Assembly (NCBI RefSeq): GCF_006385595.1
Contig: NZ_CP041046.1
Location: 1,860,001-1,924,000 of the forward strand
Reading direction: 5' to 3'
Length of the DNA: 64,000 nucleotides
Source of the DNA: Luteibacter pinisoli
GTDB lineage: Bacteria; Pseudomonadota; Gammaproteobacteria; Xanthomonadales; Rhodanobacteraceae
Positions 26,984-35,735 of the stretch are shown one piece after another (within the stretch, counting starts at the first letter, position 1; the number at the start of each line of letters is the position of its first letter). The position numbers and the translations under genes were made by a program. The notes below the pieces were generated by a model that worked only from the letters and a program-made list of their open reading frames with translations, was not told the origin of the DNA and did not search any database.

Positions 26984-29900
26984 GGACGGCCACCTTCCTG
27001 GGCCGGCACGCCGCCACCCTCGTCCTGCTGGCCGTGATGCTCGCGGCGATGGGCACGGTGGCCGCGCTGAACCTGCCGGTCGGCCTGTTTCCGCAAGTCT
27101 CGTTCCCGCGCATCGTGGTCGACCTCAGTGCCGGCGACCGGCCGGCAGATACGACGTCGCTGCTGGTGACGCGCCCGGTGGAAGACGCGATCCGCTCGGT
27201 ACCGGGCGTCAACAGCGTCCGTTCGGAAACGTCGCGGGGCGAAGCGCAGATCTCGATCGACTTTGGCTGGGGGCGCGACATGATCGCCTCCACGCTGCTG
27301 GTGGATGCCGCCATCGCCTCGACCATGCCCGATCTCCCCGCGGGTACGCGCTACGACGTGCGGCGCATGGACCCCACGGTATTCCCGATCATCTCGTACG
27401 CCCTGCGCGGCGACGGCCTTTCGCCCGTGGCCCTGCGTGACTTCGCCGAGTACCGCATCGCGCCGATGCTGGCCGCGGTGCCGGGCCTGGCGCGCGTGGA
27501 CGTGCAGGGCGGCCAGACCGCGGAGATCCAGGTGGAGATGGACGCGCACGCCCTGGCCGCGCACGGGCTGAGCATGGCGGACGTCACCACGGCCATCGCG
27601 GCGGCCAACCAGGTCAATGCGGTCGGGCGGATCCAGGATCACCACAAGCTGTTCCTCGTCGTCGCCAACGATCCGATGAAGGACGTAAAGGCCGTCGCGG
27701 CCGTGCCCTTGCCGACGGCGGGCGGTGGTCGCACCACCGTCGGCGACGTCGCCAGGGTGAGCATGGGCGTCGCCCCGGAATGGACCCGCGTGGCCGAAGA
27801 TGGGCGGCCCGCCGTGCTGTTGAACGTCTACGAGCAGCCCGATGGCAACGCCGTCCGCATCGCTGCCGCGGTACGGAAAAAACTCGACCGCCTGCCGCTG
27901 CCACCCGGCGTGACGCTGAAGAACTGGTACGACCAGAGCGACCTGGTGACGGCCTCGGCCAGCAGCGTCCGCGATGCCATCGGCATTGGCCTGCTGCTCG
28001 CCGCCGGCGTGCTGTTCGCGTTCCTGCGCAGCGGCCGGCTCGTCGTCATCGTCTTCGTCGTGGTGCCGGCCATTCTCGCCAGCGCCATCCTCTGCCTCGA
28101 CGTGCTCGACCTCAGCTTCAACATCATGACGCTCGGTGGCATGGCCGCGGCGGTGGGGCTGGTGATCGACGATGTGATGGTGATGGTCGAGCACATTGCG
28201 CGTCGCGTGGCGAAAACCGACGACACGGGCAGGGCGCATGCGATCTACACGGCAGCAAGGGAATTCTTCGTCCCGCTGTCAGGCTCCAGCCTCGCCACGC
28301 TGATCGTCTTCGTGCCGCTGGCGTTTCTTGATGGCGTGACCGGCGCGTTCTCGCGCGCGCTCTCGGTGACGATGGGTTGCACGCTCATCGTCTCGTGGAT
28401 CATGACCGCCTTCGTCGTGCCCGTGCTGGCCGCGCGCCTGTCCAACGCCGCCAGCTGGCGGCACGTGCCCGCACGCTGGGAAAAGCGCTTCGATCGCCTG
28501 CATGGGGCTGTCTTCGGCATCGCCTTCCGCCGGCCGTGGCTGGTCGTGATGGCCGTGGTGGCGATGCTCGGCGTGGGTGTCCTTTCGTACGCCCACGTGC
28601 CCACCGGTTTCATGCCCGAAGCGGACGAGGGTGGTTTCGTCCTCGACTACTACACCGCACCCGGCACCTCGATCGTCGGGACCGAGCGCGAAGTGGCCCA
28701 GGTGGAATCGCTGCTGCGGATGGACCCGGACATCGAGACGTTCTCCCGGCGGCTCGGCACCGGCCTGGGTGGTGACCTTGGCCAGTCGTACCACGGCGAT
28801 TTCTTCATCAAGCTCAAGGCGGACCATGCAGCGCACACCGTGGACGTGATGAACGACGTCCGCGACCGCATCCTGCACAACGTCCCCGGCGTGCAGGTGG
28901 AAGTGGCGCAGCTGATGGAAGACCTGATCGGCGACCTCACCGCCGTCCCGCAGCCGATCGAGGTGAAGCTCTACGGCGATGACGTGGCGACGCTGCTGCC
29001 GCTGGCGGGGCGCGTGGCCGCGGCGCTGGAGAAGCTCAACGGCCTGGTCGACGTGAAGAGCGGTGCGCAGGTGGCCGGCGACGCGCTGGACGTGCGCATC
29101 GATGCCGATGCGGCGCTGGTCGAGGGCGTGACGGTGGAAGCGGTATCGCAGGCCATCTCGGATGGTCTCGCCGGTGTCGTCGCCACCGAACTGCCCGGGG
29201 CGGTGAAGACCATCGGCGTGCGCGTCGGTGGGCTGGGTGCTCGAGGCTGGCAGATCCATGACCTGCTCGCGCTGCCGGTCCGGGCGGCGGACGGCCATCT
29301 GTTTCCGCTGTCCCGCGTCGCCCAGGTGATCCCCGTGGCAGGCCAGCCGCAGATCACCCGCGAAGACCTGCAGACCATGGTCCCGGTCACCGCCCGTATC
29401 GAATCCGGCGGCATCGCGTCGGCGGTGTCTCGGGTGCGTGCCGAGCTGGCCCGCCCGGGCATGCTGCCGCCGGGCGTGCGCTACGAGCTGGGCGGCCTTT
29501 ACCAGCAGCAACAGGTCGCGTTTGCCGGGCTGCGTAAGGTGTTCGCCGCGGCCCTTGGCGCCGAGTTCATCCTGCTGATGTTCCTGTATCGGCGGACGCG
29601 GATCGCGCTGCTGGTGATCGGCGCCTCGCTCGTCTCGGCGTCGGCGGTGTTCGCCGGCCTCTGGATCGCTGGCGTGGACCTCAACATCACGGCGATGATG
29701 GGCCTCACCATGGTGCTGGGTATTGCGACGGAAATGGCTATCTTCCTCATCTCCGAATACATGGCGCTGGGCGAGCGGCTCGGCTGGCGTTCGGCCATGC
29801 GCCGTGCCGTGCGCAATCGCCTGCGCCCGATCACCATGACCACCCTGGCTGCGATCCTCACGCTGCTGCCCCTGGTGCTCGCGCTGGGCCGCGGTGCCGA

Positions 29901-30018
29901 CATGCAACAGCCGCTCGCGGTGGCCATCGTCGCCGGCCTGTTGCTGCAGTTTCCCATGGTGCTGGTGGTGCTGCCGGTGGCGGTGCACGCGGCGATGCGC
30001 AGGACGCACCTGCCGTGA
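26980..30018 (+). CDS. RND-family efflux pump, AcrB/CusA-type
   Basis: Inner-membrane proton-driven transporter of 1012 aa. The N-terminal helix precedes N-L-P-V-G-L-F-P-Q-V-S-F-P-R-I. The TM4 proton-relay acidic pair is present in G-L-V-I-D-D-V-M-V-M-V-E. Two large periplasmic loops and a second helix bundle follow. The start is GTG 26980, overlapping the adaptor stop. The sequence does not clearly settle between heavy-metal (HME) and drug (HAE) classes; the FetAB neighbours lean towards metal. Stop overlaps the fetA start (GTGA). Confidence 0.92.
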   Translation: MRTATFLGRHAATLVLLAVMLAAMGTVAALNLPVGLFPQVSFPRIVVDLSAGDRPADTTSLLVTRPVEDAIRSVPGVNSVRSETSRGEAQISIDFGWGRDMIASTLLVDAAIASTMPDLPAGTRYDVRRMDPTVFPIISYALRGDGLSPVALRDFAEYRIAPMLAAVPGLARVDVQGGQTAEIQVEMDAHALAAHGLSMADVTTAIAAANQVNAVGRIQDHHKLFLVVANDPMKDVKAVAAVPLPTAGGGRTTVGDVARVSMGVAPEWTRVAEDGRPAVLLNVYEQPDGNAVRIAAAVRKKLDRLPLPPGVTLKNWYDQSDLVTASASSVRDAIGIGLLLAAGVLFAFLRSGRLVVIVFVVVPAILASAILCLDVLDLSFNIMTLGGMAAAVGLVIDDVMVMVEHIARRVAKTDDTGRAHAIYTAAREFFVPLSGSSLATLIVFVPLAFLDGVTGAFSRALSVTMGCTLIVSWIMTAFVVPVLAARLSNAASWRHVPARWEKRFDRLHGAVFGIAFRRPWLVVMAVVAMLGVGVLSYAHVPTGFMPEADEGGFVLDYYTAPGTSIVGTEREVAQVESLLRMDPDIETFSRRLGTGLGGDLGQSYHGDFFIKLKADHAAHTVDVMNDVRDRILHNVPGVQVEVAQLMEDLIGDLTAVPQPIEVKLYGDDVATLLPLAGRVAAALEKLNGLVDVKSGAQVAGDALDVRIDADAALVEGVTVEAVSQAISDGLAGVVATELPGAVKTIGVRVGGLGARGWQIHDLLALPVRAADGHLFPLSRVAQVIPVAGQPQITREDLQTMVPVTARIESGGIASAVSRVRAELARPGMLPPGVRYELGGLYQQQQVAFAGLRKVFAAALGAEFILLMFLYRRTRIALLVIGASLVSASAVFAGLWIAGVDLNITAMMGLTMVLGIATEMAIFLISEYMALGERLGWRSAMRRAVRNRLRPITMTTLAAILTLLPLVLALGRGADMQQPLAVAIVAGLLLQFPMVLVVLPVAVHAAMRRTHLP

Positions 30019-30623
30019 CGACGCCGACGCTGGTCGTGGACGCCTTGCGCGGCCCGCGCATCGGCCCCGTGTCGTTCGACCTCGCCGCTCGGGAATGCAT
30101 CGCCGTGATGGGTGCGTCCGGGGCGGGCAAGACGCTGCTCCTGCGCTTGCTGGCGGACCTGGACCCGGGCGAGGGCAGCGTGGCGCTGGCGGGGCAGGCA
30201 CGCAACGCGATGCCGGCCACCCAGTGGCGCAAGCGCGTGATGCTGGTGCCGGCGGTGTCGGGCTGGTGGGCGCCCTCGGTGGTCGAACATTTTCCTTCCG
30301 CGTTGCTGGCCGCCGCTGCGAGCCTCTGCGCGACCCTGCGGTTGCCCGAGGACATCCTGGCCCGCGATGTCCTCGGCCTTTCCACCGGCGAGAAGCAACG
30401 CCTCGCCCTCGTACGCGCCCTGATCGAATCGCCGGAAGTCCTGCTGCTGGATGAGCCCACCAGCGGGCTCGATGCGGAAGCGGTGCTGGCGGTGGAAGGG
30501 TGTCTGCGCGAACGGCGCGAGCGCGGCATGGCCATGGTGGTCGTCACCCACGACATCACCCAGGCACGGCGCATGGCGAGCCGTATCTTCCGTATCGCCG
30601 ACGGCGTACTGGGGCAGGGATGA
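30015..30623 (+). CDS. fetA: FetA-like ABC ATPase
   Basis: ATP-binding subunit (202 aa) of a FetAB-type exporter. Walker A G-A-S-G-A-G-K-T, signature L-S-T-G-E-K-Q-R (Thr for the usual Gly) and Walker B L-L-L-D-E-P-T-S-G-L-D are all visible, with the H-loop T-H-D. FetAB exports iron in E. coli and protects against oxidative stress. Start is GTG, overlapping the RND stop; its stop overlaps the fetB ATG. Confidence 0.82.
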   Translation: MTTPTLVVDALRGPRIGPVSFDLAARECIAVMGASGAGKTLLLRLLADLDPGEGSVALAGQARNAMPATQWRKRVMLVPAVSGWWAPSVVEHFPSALLAAAASLCATLRLPEDILARDVLGLSTGEKQRLALVRALIESPEVLLLDEPTSGLDAEAVLAVEGCLRERRERGMAMVVVTHDITQARRMASRIFRIADGVLGQG

Positions 30624-31414
30624 ACGTCGTCGCCTTCCAACCCATGGATGTGGCGATCGCCGCCATCGTGCTGGTGCTCGACGGCGTGCTTTCCATCGTC
30701 ATGCGCCTGAAAATCCATCGCTCGCTGGCCATCGCCTCGCTGCGCATGGTGGTGCAGCTGGTGGCGCTGGGTTACATCCTACGTGCCGTGTTCGCGATCG
30801 ACACGTTGTGGCTCACACTGGCGCTGGTGCTGGTCATGACCCTGGCCGCGGCGCGGGAAGCGGCGGCACGGCCGCAGCAGCGGCTTCGCCATGGCCATTA
30901 CGTTACCAGCCTGGTGAGCGTCGCCGCGCCCGCGTTGCTGACCTCGCTGTTCGCCCTGGTCACCTTGCTTCCCGGCGAACACGGTGGCTCGCCGCGCTTT
31001 GTCATTCCCGTCGTCGGCATCCTGCTCGGCAACGTGCTGAACTCGGTGAGCATCGGCATGGCGGGCGTGCTGGAAGGCGTGATGCCGGAAGCGCCGGCGA
31101 TCGAAGCACGCCTGTTGCTGGGGCACTCCTTCCATGAAGCCAGCGGCTCGCTCGGCCGCCGGTCCATCCGCCGCGCCATGGTGCCGTTGATCAACCAGAT
31201 GAGCGCCGCCGGCATCATCACCATGCCCGGCATCATGACCGGCCAGGTGCTGGCCGGCATGGACCCACTGGCGGCAGCGACGTACCAGATCGTGTTGATG
31301 CTGCTACTCGCCGGCGGCAGCGGCCTCGGCGCCATCCTCTCGGTACGCCTGGCGCTGGATCGGCTGACGGATGACCGCCAGCGTCTCCGGCTTGATCGGT
31401 TGCAGGTGCGGTGA
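30620..31414 (+). CDS. fetB: FetB-like ABC permease (UPF0014)
   Basis: Membrane partner of the preceding ATPase, 264 aa, with about seven hydrophobic segments. The family core is seen in P-V-V-G-I-L-L-G-N-V-L-N and M-P-G-I-M-T-G-Q-V-L-A-G. ATG 30620 overlaps the fetA stop and is preceded by GGGGCAGGG; the longer frame lies over fetA and is rejected. It closes the efflux operon; the next gene is convergent. Confidence 0.9.
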   Translation: MNVVAFQPMDVAIAAIVLVLDGVLSIVMRLKIHRSLAIASLRMVVQLVALGYILRAVFAIDTLWLTLALVLVMTLAAAREAAARPQQRLRHGHYVTSLVSVAAPALLTSLFALVTLLPGEHGGSPRFVIPVVGILLGNVLNSVSIGMAGVLEGVMPEAPAIEARLLLGHSFHEASGSLGRRSIRRAMVPLINQMSAAGIITMPGIMTGQVLAGMDPLAAATYQIVLMLLLAGGSGLGAILSVRLALDRLTDDRQRLRLDRLQVR

Positions 31415-31450
31415 AGGGCTAGGTGCGTTGCCGCTAACCTGGAAGGCGGA

Positions 31451-31873
31451 TCATTTCGCTTTCCTATGGATATACGCCGTATTCGCCTGAATCGCCGGTT
31501 CCAGAAAAACGAGCAAAGCCGCCGCCTCTCTGCGCAACGGCTCCCATGCCGGATGACTCATGGCTGCCACACAACCAACGTGGCTTGTCATGCTCATGTT
31601 CGGCACGGCAATCGCTTCCCGGGGGAGTCGCCTTACGGCGGCGACGATATCCAGGATTTTCTCGGCTTGCTCCCAATTCAGCGTCCGCGCTGATAAGCGC
31701 AGTGATCCCAACCCGCCAGAAACCATGTCACGCTGGATTTCCCAGGGCGTGTTGTGGTTTCCCATGGCCTCGCATTGGGACGCGGCATCAGAGGCGAGTA
31801 CCCGAAGGCTCGTCAGGAAATAATAAAAAACGTTCTCGAACGTTTCGCGATCGTCCATCTCGGGTGAGGTCAT
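31451..31873 (-). CDS. Hypothetical protein, lower-GC gene
   Basis: Soluble protein of 140 aa, mostly helical, with no recognised family. It has three Met-rich or Cys-bearing stretches (C-E-A-M, M-S-M-T-S-H-V-G-C-V-A-A-M). The base composition is visibly less GC-rich than its neighbours, hinting at acquisition. ATG 31873 overlaps the yigZ stop (ATGA), so it is likely translated with yigZ. Confidence 0.6.
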   Translation of the reverse strand: MTSPEMDDRETFENVFYYFLTSLRVLASDAASQCEAMGNHNTPWEIQRDMVSGGLGSLRLSARTLNWEQAEKILDIVAAVRRLPREAIAVPNMSMTSHVGCVAAMSHPAWEPLRREAAALLVFLEPAIQANTAYIHRKAK

Positions 31874-32490
31874 GGCTGCCCCTGTGTTTGTCCGTCGATG
31901 AGTGCTTTGGGCATGACCCGCCCACGCGTGGCGTCAATCACCTTCGCGACAATGGCCTCGATGCGATCAAGCGGCGCGGAGACGAGAAGATCGGCGCCAT
32001 CGGCGACGAAGTGTTCTTCGTCGATGTTGCCATCCAGTTCGCGGATGCGGGCGGTGACCAGCGCCAGGTCGGTGAAGTCGACGCGCATCGTCAGGTTACG
32101 CCGCTCGATGATCGCCACGCGCGGTGCCAGCCGCAGGCATTCCGCGGCGCTGCCGCCGTACGCACGCACGAGGCCGCCGGCGCCGAGCTTGATGCCGCCG
32201 TACCAACGGGTGACCACCACCGCCACGCGGTCGCAGCCCTGGCCGTCGATGGCGGCGAGGATGGGGCGGCCGGCGGTGCCGCCGGGTTCGCCGTCGTCAT
32301 TGAAGCGGTAGGCGTCGCCGATGCGGTAGGCCCAGCAGTTGTGCGTGGCGGCAGGGTCGCCGACGGCCTGGAAGAAGGCGAGGGCGTCCGCCGGCGACGT
32401 GACCGGCGCGGCTTGCGCGAGGAAGCGACTCTTCTTGATCTCTTCTTCGTGCTGGAACGGCGCGACGAGGGTGGCTAGCGGGGCATTCAC
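31870..32490 (-). CDS. yigZ: YigZ/IMPACT family protein
   Basis: Protein of 206 aa with the UPF0029 N-terminal motif K-K-S-R-F-L-A and D-D-G-E-P-G-G-T-A-G-R-P-I-L, then V-V-T-R-W-Y-G-G-I-K-L-G-A-G-G-L-V-R-A-Y. This family is related to the eukaryotic GCN1-binding IMPACT protein; its bacterial role is not settled. Start at 32490 overlaps the 3' end of the broken anti-sigma gene by 4 bases. Confidence 0.93.
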   Translation of the reverse strand: MNAPLATLVAPFQHEEEIKKSRFLAQAAPVTSPADALAFFQAVGDPAATHNCWAYRIGDAYRFNDDGEPGGTAGRPILAAIDGQGCDRVAVVVTRWYGGIKLGAGGLVRAYGGSAAECLRLAPRVAIIERRNLTMRVDFTDLALVTARIRELDGNIDEEHFVADGADLLVSAPLDRIEAIVAKVIDATRGRVMPKALIDGQTQGQP

Positions 32491-33293
32491 TGTTTCAGGT
32501 CGCGGAGGTCTTGCGGGATGTCATACGCGGGGTAGAGGCGGCGAAGTTCGGCGAGTTTCTGCAGCGCGGCGGCGCGGTCGCCCTGGTCGAGCAGGCGGCG
32601 GATTTCGCCGACGCGGTCGTCGGGGGAGAGCGGCGCGGGCGCGGCCTTCATGGCTTTCGCCTGCGAGCGGGGTTCGATGTTGGGCAGGTCGAGGTCGGCG
32701 GTGTGGCTGGCGGTGAGGCCGGCTGCGGTCGTGGGTGGTGCTGAGGGGCGGGGGCGCTGGGGGTGCGGCGGGTGACGGCGGTGCCGGCGCGGATTCTGGG
32801 GCGAAGACGAGGGCCTGGGCGTTTGGGCGAACGGCGTCGCGCACAGGGTGCGCTCCTACGCGGGGGCTTCGGCGATGCGGCGGGTGATGGCGTGGGTGGG
32901 GGCTGTGCTTTGGGCGATGAGTTTCGGGGGCGGTGCGGGGGTGGCGGCTTCTGCTTCGACCGGGGCGGGCGCGGGGGCGGCCGCCGGCTCCTGGACGGGT
33001 GCGGCGGCAGGCGCGGCGAAGCGTTCGGCGTTCCCGGCCACCGGGTCGTGGATCGGGGTGTCGCGCAGATGGAGGCCCACGCCCACGGCAAGGACGAGCA
33101 CGGCGGCGCTGCCCAGGGCGACGGGCCAACGGGGGCGGCGGCGTACCGGCGGCGTGACGCGCAGGGCGGCGGCCAGCACGGCGGCATCGAGGGCCGCGTC
33201 GGGCTCGGCCTTGGGCAGGCGCGCGTACAGCGCGGCGAGCTCGCGCTCGTCCGGCAGGTCGTCGTCGTGGGGCGGTGGCGTATTCGGATTCAT
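32487..33293 (-). pseudogene. Anti-sigma factor gene interrupted by in-frame amber stop in a REP-like element
   Basis: Membrane anti-sigma-like protein. The first 145 codons (33293 to 32856) encode a cytosolic segment (residues 1-55), one membrane helix (W-P-V-A-L-G-S-A-A-V-L-V-L, near 56-76) and a Pro/Ala-rich periplasmic part, then TAG at 32856-32858. The same frame stays open for 122 further codons to TGA at 32487, ending in a well-formed helical domain (L-S-P-D-D-R-V-G-E-I-R-R-L-L) that looks like the natural C-terminus. The TAG lies in the GTAG head of a REP-like hairpin. The start overlaps the sigma-factor stop (ATGA). A 145-aa truncated product may still work. It is presumed to control the ECF sigma encoded upstream. 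Confidence 0.7.
32836..32860 (-). repeat. REP-like palindromic element (GTAG plus hairpin)
   Basis: On the minus strand: GTAGGAGCGCACCCTGTGCGC, where GCGCAC / GTGCGC form a 6-bp stem with a CCT loop. A GTAG tetranucleotide 5' of a hairpin is the hallmark of REP elements mobilised by RAYT transposases. The sequence matches a type I recall from Pseudomonas and Xanthomonadales genomes. It lies in the coding sequence of the anti-sigma gene and supplies its stop codon. Confidence 0.65.
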
Positions 33294-33883
33294 GTCGATG
33301 TCGCAAACCACTGTTTGATGCGTGCCATGGCGTAGCGCAACCGCGATTTAGCGGTTTCGCGGCCGACGCCGGTGATGGCGGCGATGTCCTCCAGGGAAAG
33401 CTCGTACTCCATGCGCAGCACGAAGGTCTCGCGCTGGTCGTCGGGCAGGCTGTCGATCGCTTGCTGCATGCGCCGGCGCAGTTCGAATTCGGACAAGGCC
33501 TGCTCGGGCTGTTCGCGCTCGGGCGCGGCCTGGTGGGCGAACACCGCTTCGGCTTCGTCGGACGAGGCCAGCGGTTTCAGTTTGCGGAAGCCGTCGATGG
33601 CGAGGTTATGCGCGATCTGCAGCAGCCACGTGCTGAACTTGGCCTCGGGCCGGTAGCGGTCGCGCGCCGCGATGACGCGCGCCCACGTTTCCTGGAACAG
33701 CTCGTCGGCCAGCGCCCGGTCCTTCACCGTCTTCATCAGGAAGCGGTACAGCGGCCCCTTGTGCTGTGCGTATAGCGCCTTGAAGGCAGCCGCGTCCCCG
33801 CCCACCCAGGCGAGCATCAGCGCGGTATCGTCGGCCAGGGGAGCATCCATGGCCGACGAGGTTACGGCATTCGGGCGTGGCAT
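33290..33883 (-). CDS. ECF RNA polymerase sigma factor
   Basis: Sigma-70 family ECF factor of 197 aa. Region 2 includes L-F-Q-E-T-W and R-P-E-A-K-F-S-T-W-L-L-Q-I-A-H-N; region 4 includes L-P-D-D-Q-R-E-T-F-V-L-R and a helix-turn-helix in L-E-D-I-A-A-I-T-G-V. ATG 33883 is kept because AGGG lies upstream, while Met12 has no ribosome site. It is followed by its membrane anti-sigma gene (ATGA overlap) and preceded by a VWA gene, 11 bases away. Confidence 0.93.
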   Translation of the reverse strand: MPRPNAVTSSAMDAPLADDTALMLAWVGGDAAAFKALYAQHKGPLYRFLMKTVKDRALADELFQETWARVIAARDRYRPEAKFSTWLLQIAHNLAIDGFRKLKPLASSDEAEAVFAHQAAPEREQPEQALSEFELRRRMQQAIDSLPDDQRETFVLRMEYELSLEDIAAITGVGRETAKSRLRYAMARIKQWFATST

Positions 33884-33894
33884 AGGAGCCCTGG

Positions 33895-35679
33895 TCAGCG
33901 GGTGCCGGCCACCGGGGTCTGCATGCCGCCGGCCATCTCGGCCAGGCGCGCCATGCTGGCACGGTAGCCACCCTCATCCTTGCCCTGGGCACCGCGGGCG
34001 AGCTCGGCCACCTTGTCGTAGCCAAACCCCTCGCTGTACTTGCCGCCGCGCAGGTTGTCCGCGAAGGCCGCCACGGCCGCCGCGAAGCGCATCCGTTCGC
34101 TGGGCGAGGTCACGGCGGCGGAGAGCGGCTGTTCGATCAGCTGGCTCGCGCCGCCCTCGGGCGCCTTGTAGCGCAGGCGGAGGAAGGCGAGTTCGGAACC
34201 CTTGGCCGCCGGTGCCTCCGCGCCGTAGCGCAACGGGTCGACGTGGGCATCCTTCGCGCCCTTCAGCGTGATCTCGTACAGCGCCGTGACATTCGCACCC
34301 GCGCCGATCTCGCCCGCATCCACCGCATCGTTGTTGAAATCCTCGCGGGCCAGCATGCGCTTCTCGTAACCGATCAAGCGGTATTCGGCGACAACGCCGG
34401 GATTGAATTCCACCTGGATCTTCACGTCCTTGGCGATCGTCATCAGCGTGGCGGACATTTCATCCACCAGCACGCGGCGGCCTTCTTCCAGGCTGTCGAT
34501 GTAGTGGTGGCTGCCGTTGCCGACGTCGGCGAGGCTCACCGCCATCTCGTCGTTGTAGTTGCCCTCGCCAAAGCCGAGCGTGGTGAGGGCGATACCGCTG
34601 CGCCGCTTGTCGGCGATGCGGTCTTTCAGCTGCTGCACGCCCACCGTGCCCACGTTGAAGTCACCGTCGGTGGCGAGGATCACGCGGTTGACGCCGCCCT
34701 TGATGAAGCCCTTCGCCGCCTGTGCATAGGCCAGGTCGATACCCGCGGCACCGTTGGTCGAACCACCGGCGCCCAGCGCATCAATGGCGGCGTTGATCTT
34801 CGCGTGCTGGTCGCCCGGCGTGGACGACAGCGCCACGCAGGTGCTGCCCGCGTAAGTCACCAGCGAGATGCGATCCTGCGCGCGCAGCTTCGGCACCACC
34901 TGCTTCAGCGAGGCCTTCAGCAGCGGCAGCTTCTCGGGCTCGTCCATGGAACCGGAGACATCGACGAGGAACACGAGGTTGGCCGCGGGGATCTCACTGG
35001 CCGGCACGGTATAGCCCTGGATGCCCACCAGCAGCAGCTGGCGGTTGGCGTTCCACGGCGAGGGTGAGAACTCGGTGGTGACGCTGAAGGGGCGCGAACG
35101 ATCCTTCGGCGCCGCGTAGCCGTAGTTGAAGTAGTTGATGAACTCCTCGCTGCGCACGGCGTCCGCGGGCGGGAGCTGGCCTTCGCTGAGCATGTGGCGC
35201 ACGTTCGTATACGAACCCGTGTCCACGTCGATGCTGAAGGTCGACACCGGATCGGCCGCCGCCTGGTGCACCGGATTGGTGTCGCGATGGGCGTAGCGGC
35301 TGGTGTCCACCTCCTGCACGGCGAGGCCGCCGATGATGACGCCGGGCGGGACCATGTTGGCGGCGATCTTGGCGGGTGCAGATGGCGCGGGTGGTGCGGG
35401 CACTGCCGTCGCGACAGCCTCCTGGTCGAGCATCTGCACCTTGGCCTGCGCCGGCATGGCATGCATGGCCATGCGCGCCTGCGGCTGCATCATCGGCGGC
35501 GCGGACGGCGCGTAGCCATAGCGGACGCGCGGCGCATCGCTGCAGTTCACGTCGGTTTCGGGGGCGGGCACGGGCGCCACGCGGCGCACGGCCGGCTGGG
35601 GTTGCTCGGCGCCGGCGGCACCGGCCGCGGCGACCAGGCCGGTAAAGAGCAGGGAAAGGGTGACGCGAAGGGTGTTCAT
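33895..35679 (-). CDS. Secreted VWA-domain protein (YfbK-like)
   Basis: Exported protein of 594 aa. A signal peptide (residues 1-24) is followed by a Pro/Ala/Met-rich spacer, then a YfbK-type N-terminal domain and a von Willebrand type A domain with the MIDAS motif D-V-S-G-S at 240-244. The C-terminal 170 residues match the DUF3520-type tail. The start has AAGGAGG nine bases upstream. It lies directly before the ECF sigma/anti-sigma pair, so it may be controlled by or signal to that module. Function unknown. Confidence 0.88.
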   Translation of the reverse strand: MNTLRVTLSLLFTGLVAAAGAAGAEQPQPAVRRVAPVPAPETDVNCSDAPRVRYGYAPSAPPMMQPQARMAMHAMPAQAKVQMLDQEAVATAVPAPPAPSAPAKIAANMVPPGVIIGGLAVQEVDTSRYAHRDTNPVHQAAADPVSTFSIDVDTGSYTNVRHMLSEGQLPPADAVRSEEFINYFNYGYAAPKDRSRPFSVTTEFSPSPWNANRQLLLVGIQGYTVPASEIPAANLVFLVDVSGSMDEPEKLPLLKASLKQVVPKLRAQDRISLVTYAGSTCVALSSTPGDQHAKINAAIDALGAGGSTNGAAGIDLAYAQAAKGFIKGGVNRVILATDGDFNVGTVGVQQLKDRIADKRRSGIALTTLGFGEGNYNDEMAVSLADVGNGSHHYIDSLEEGRRVLVDEMSATLMTIAKDVKIQVEFNPGVVAEYRLIGYEKRMLAREDFNNDAVDAGEIGAGANVTALYEITLKGAKDAHVDPLRYGAEAPAAKGSELAFLRLRYKAPEGGASQLIEQPLSAAVTSPSERMRFAAAVAAFADNLRGGKYSEGFGYDKVAELARGAQGKDEGGYRASMARLAEMAGGMQTPVAGTR

Positions 35680-35735
35680 CGTGCATGGCCTCCTTGGGGA
35701 CATGACGATGAAACGGGGCAACCCGGCAAACGGGG

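Noticed and set aside
26128..30201. Minus-strand open frames of about 700 and 640 codons opposite the RND operon
   Set aside because: They are GC-bias shadows of the plus-strand genes, rich in His/Arg/Gly with no recognisable domain.
32521..33306. Alternative minus-strand frame over the anti-sigma region
   Set aside because: Arg/Pro-rich with no membrane helix; the frame with the amber codon has the expected anti-sigma layout on both sides of the stop.
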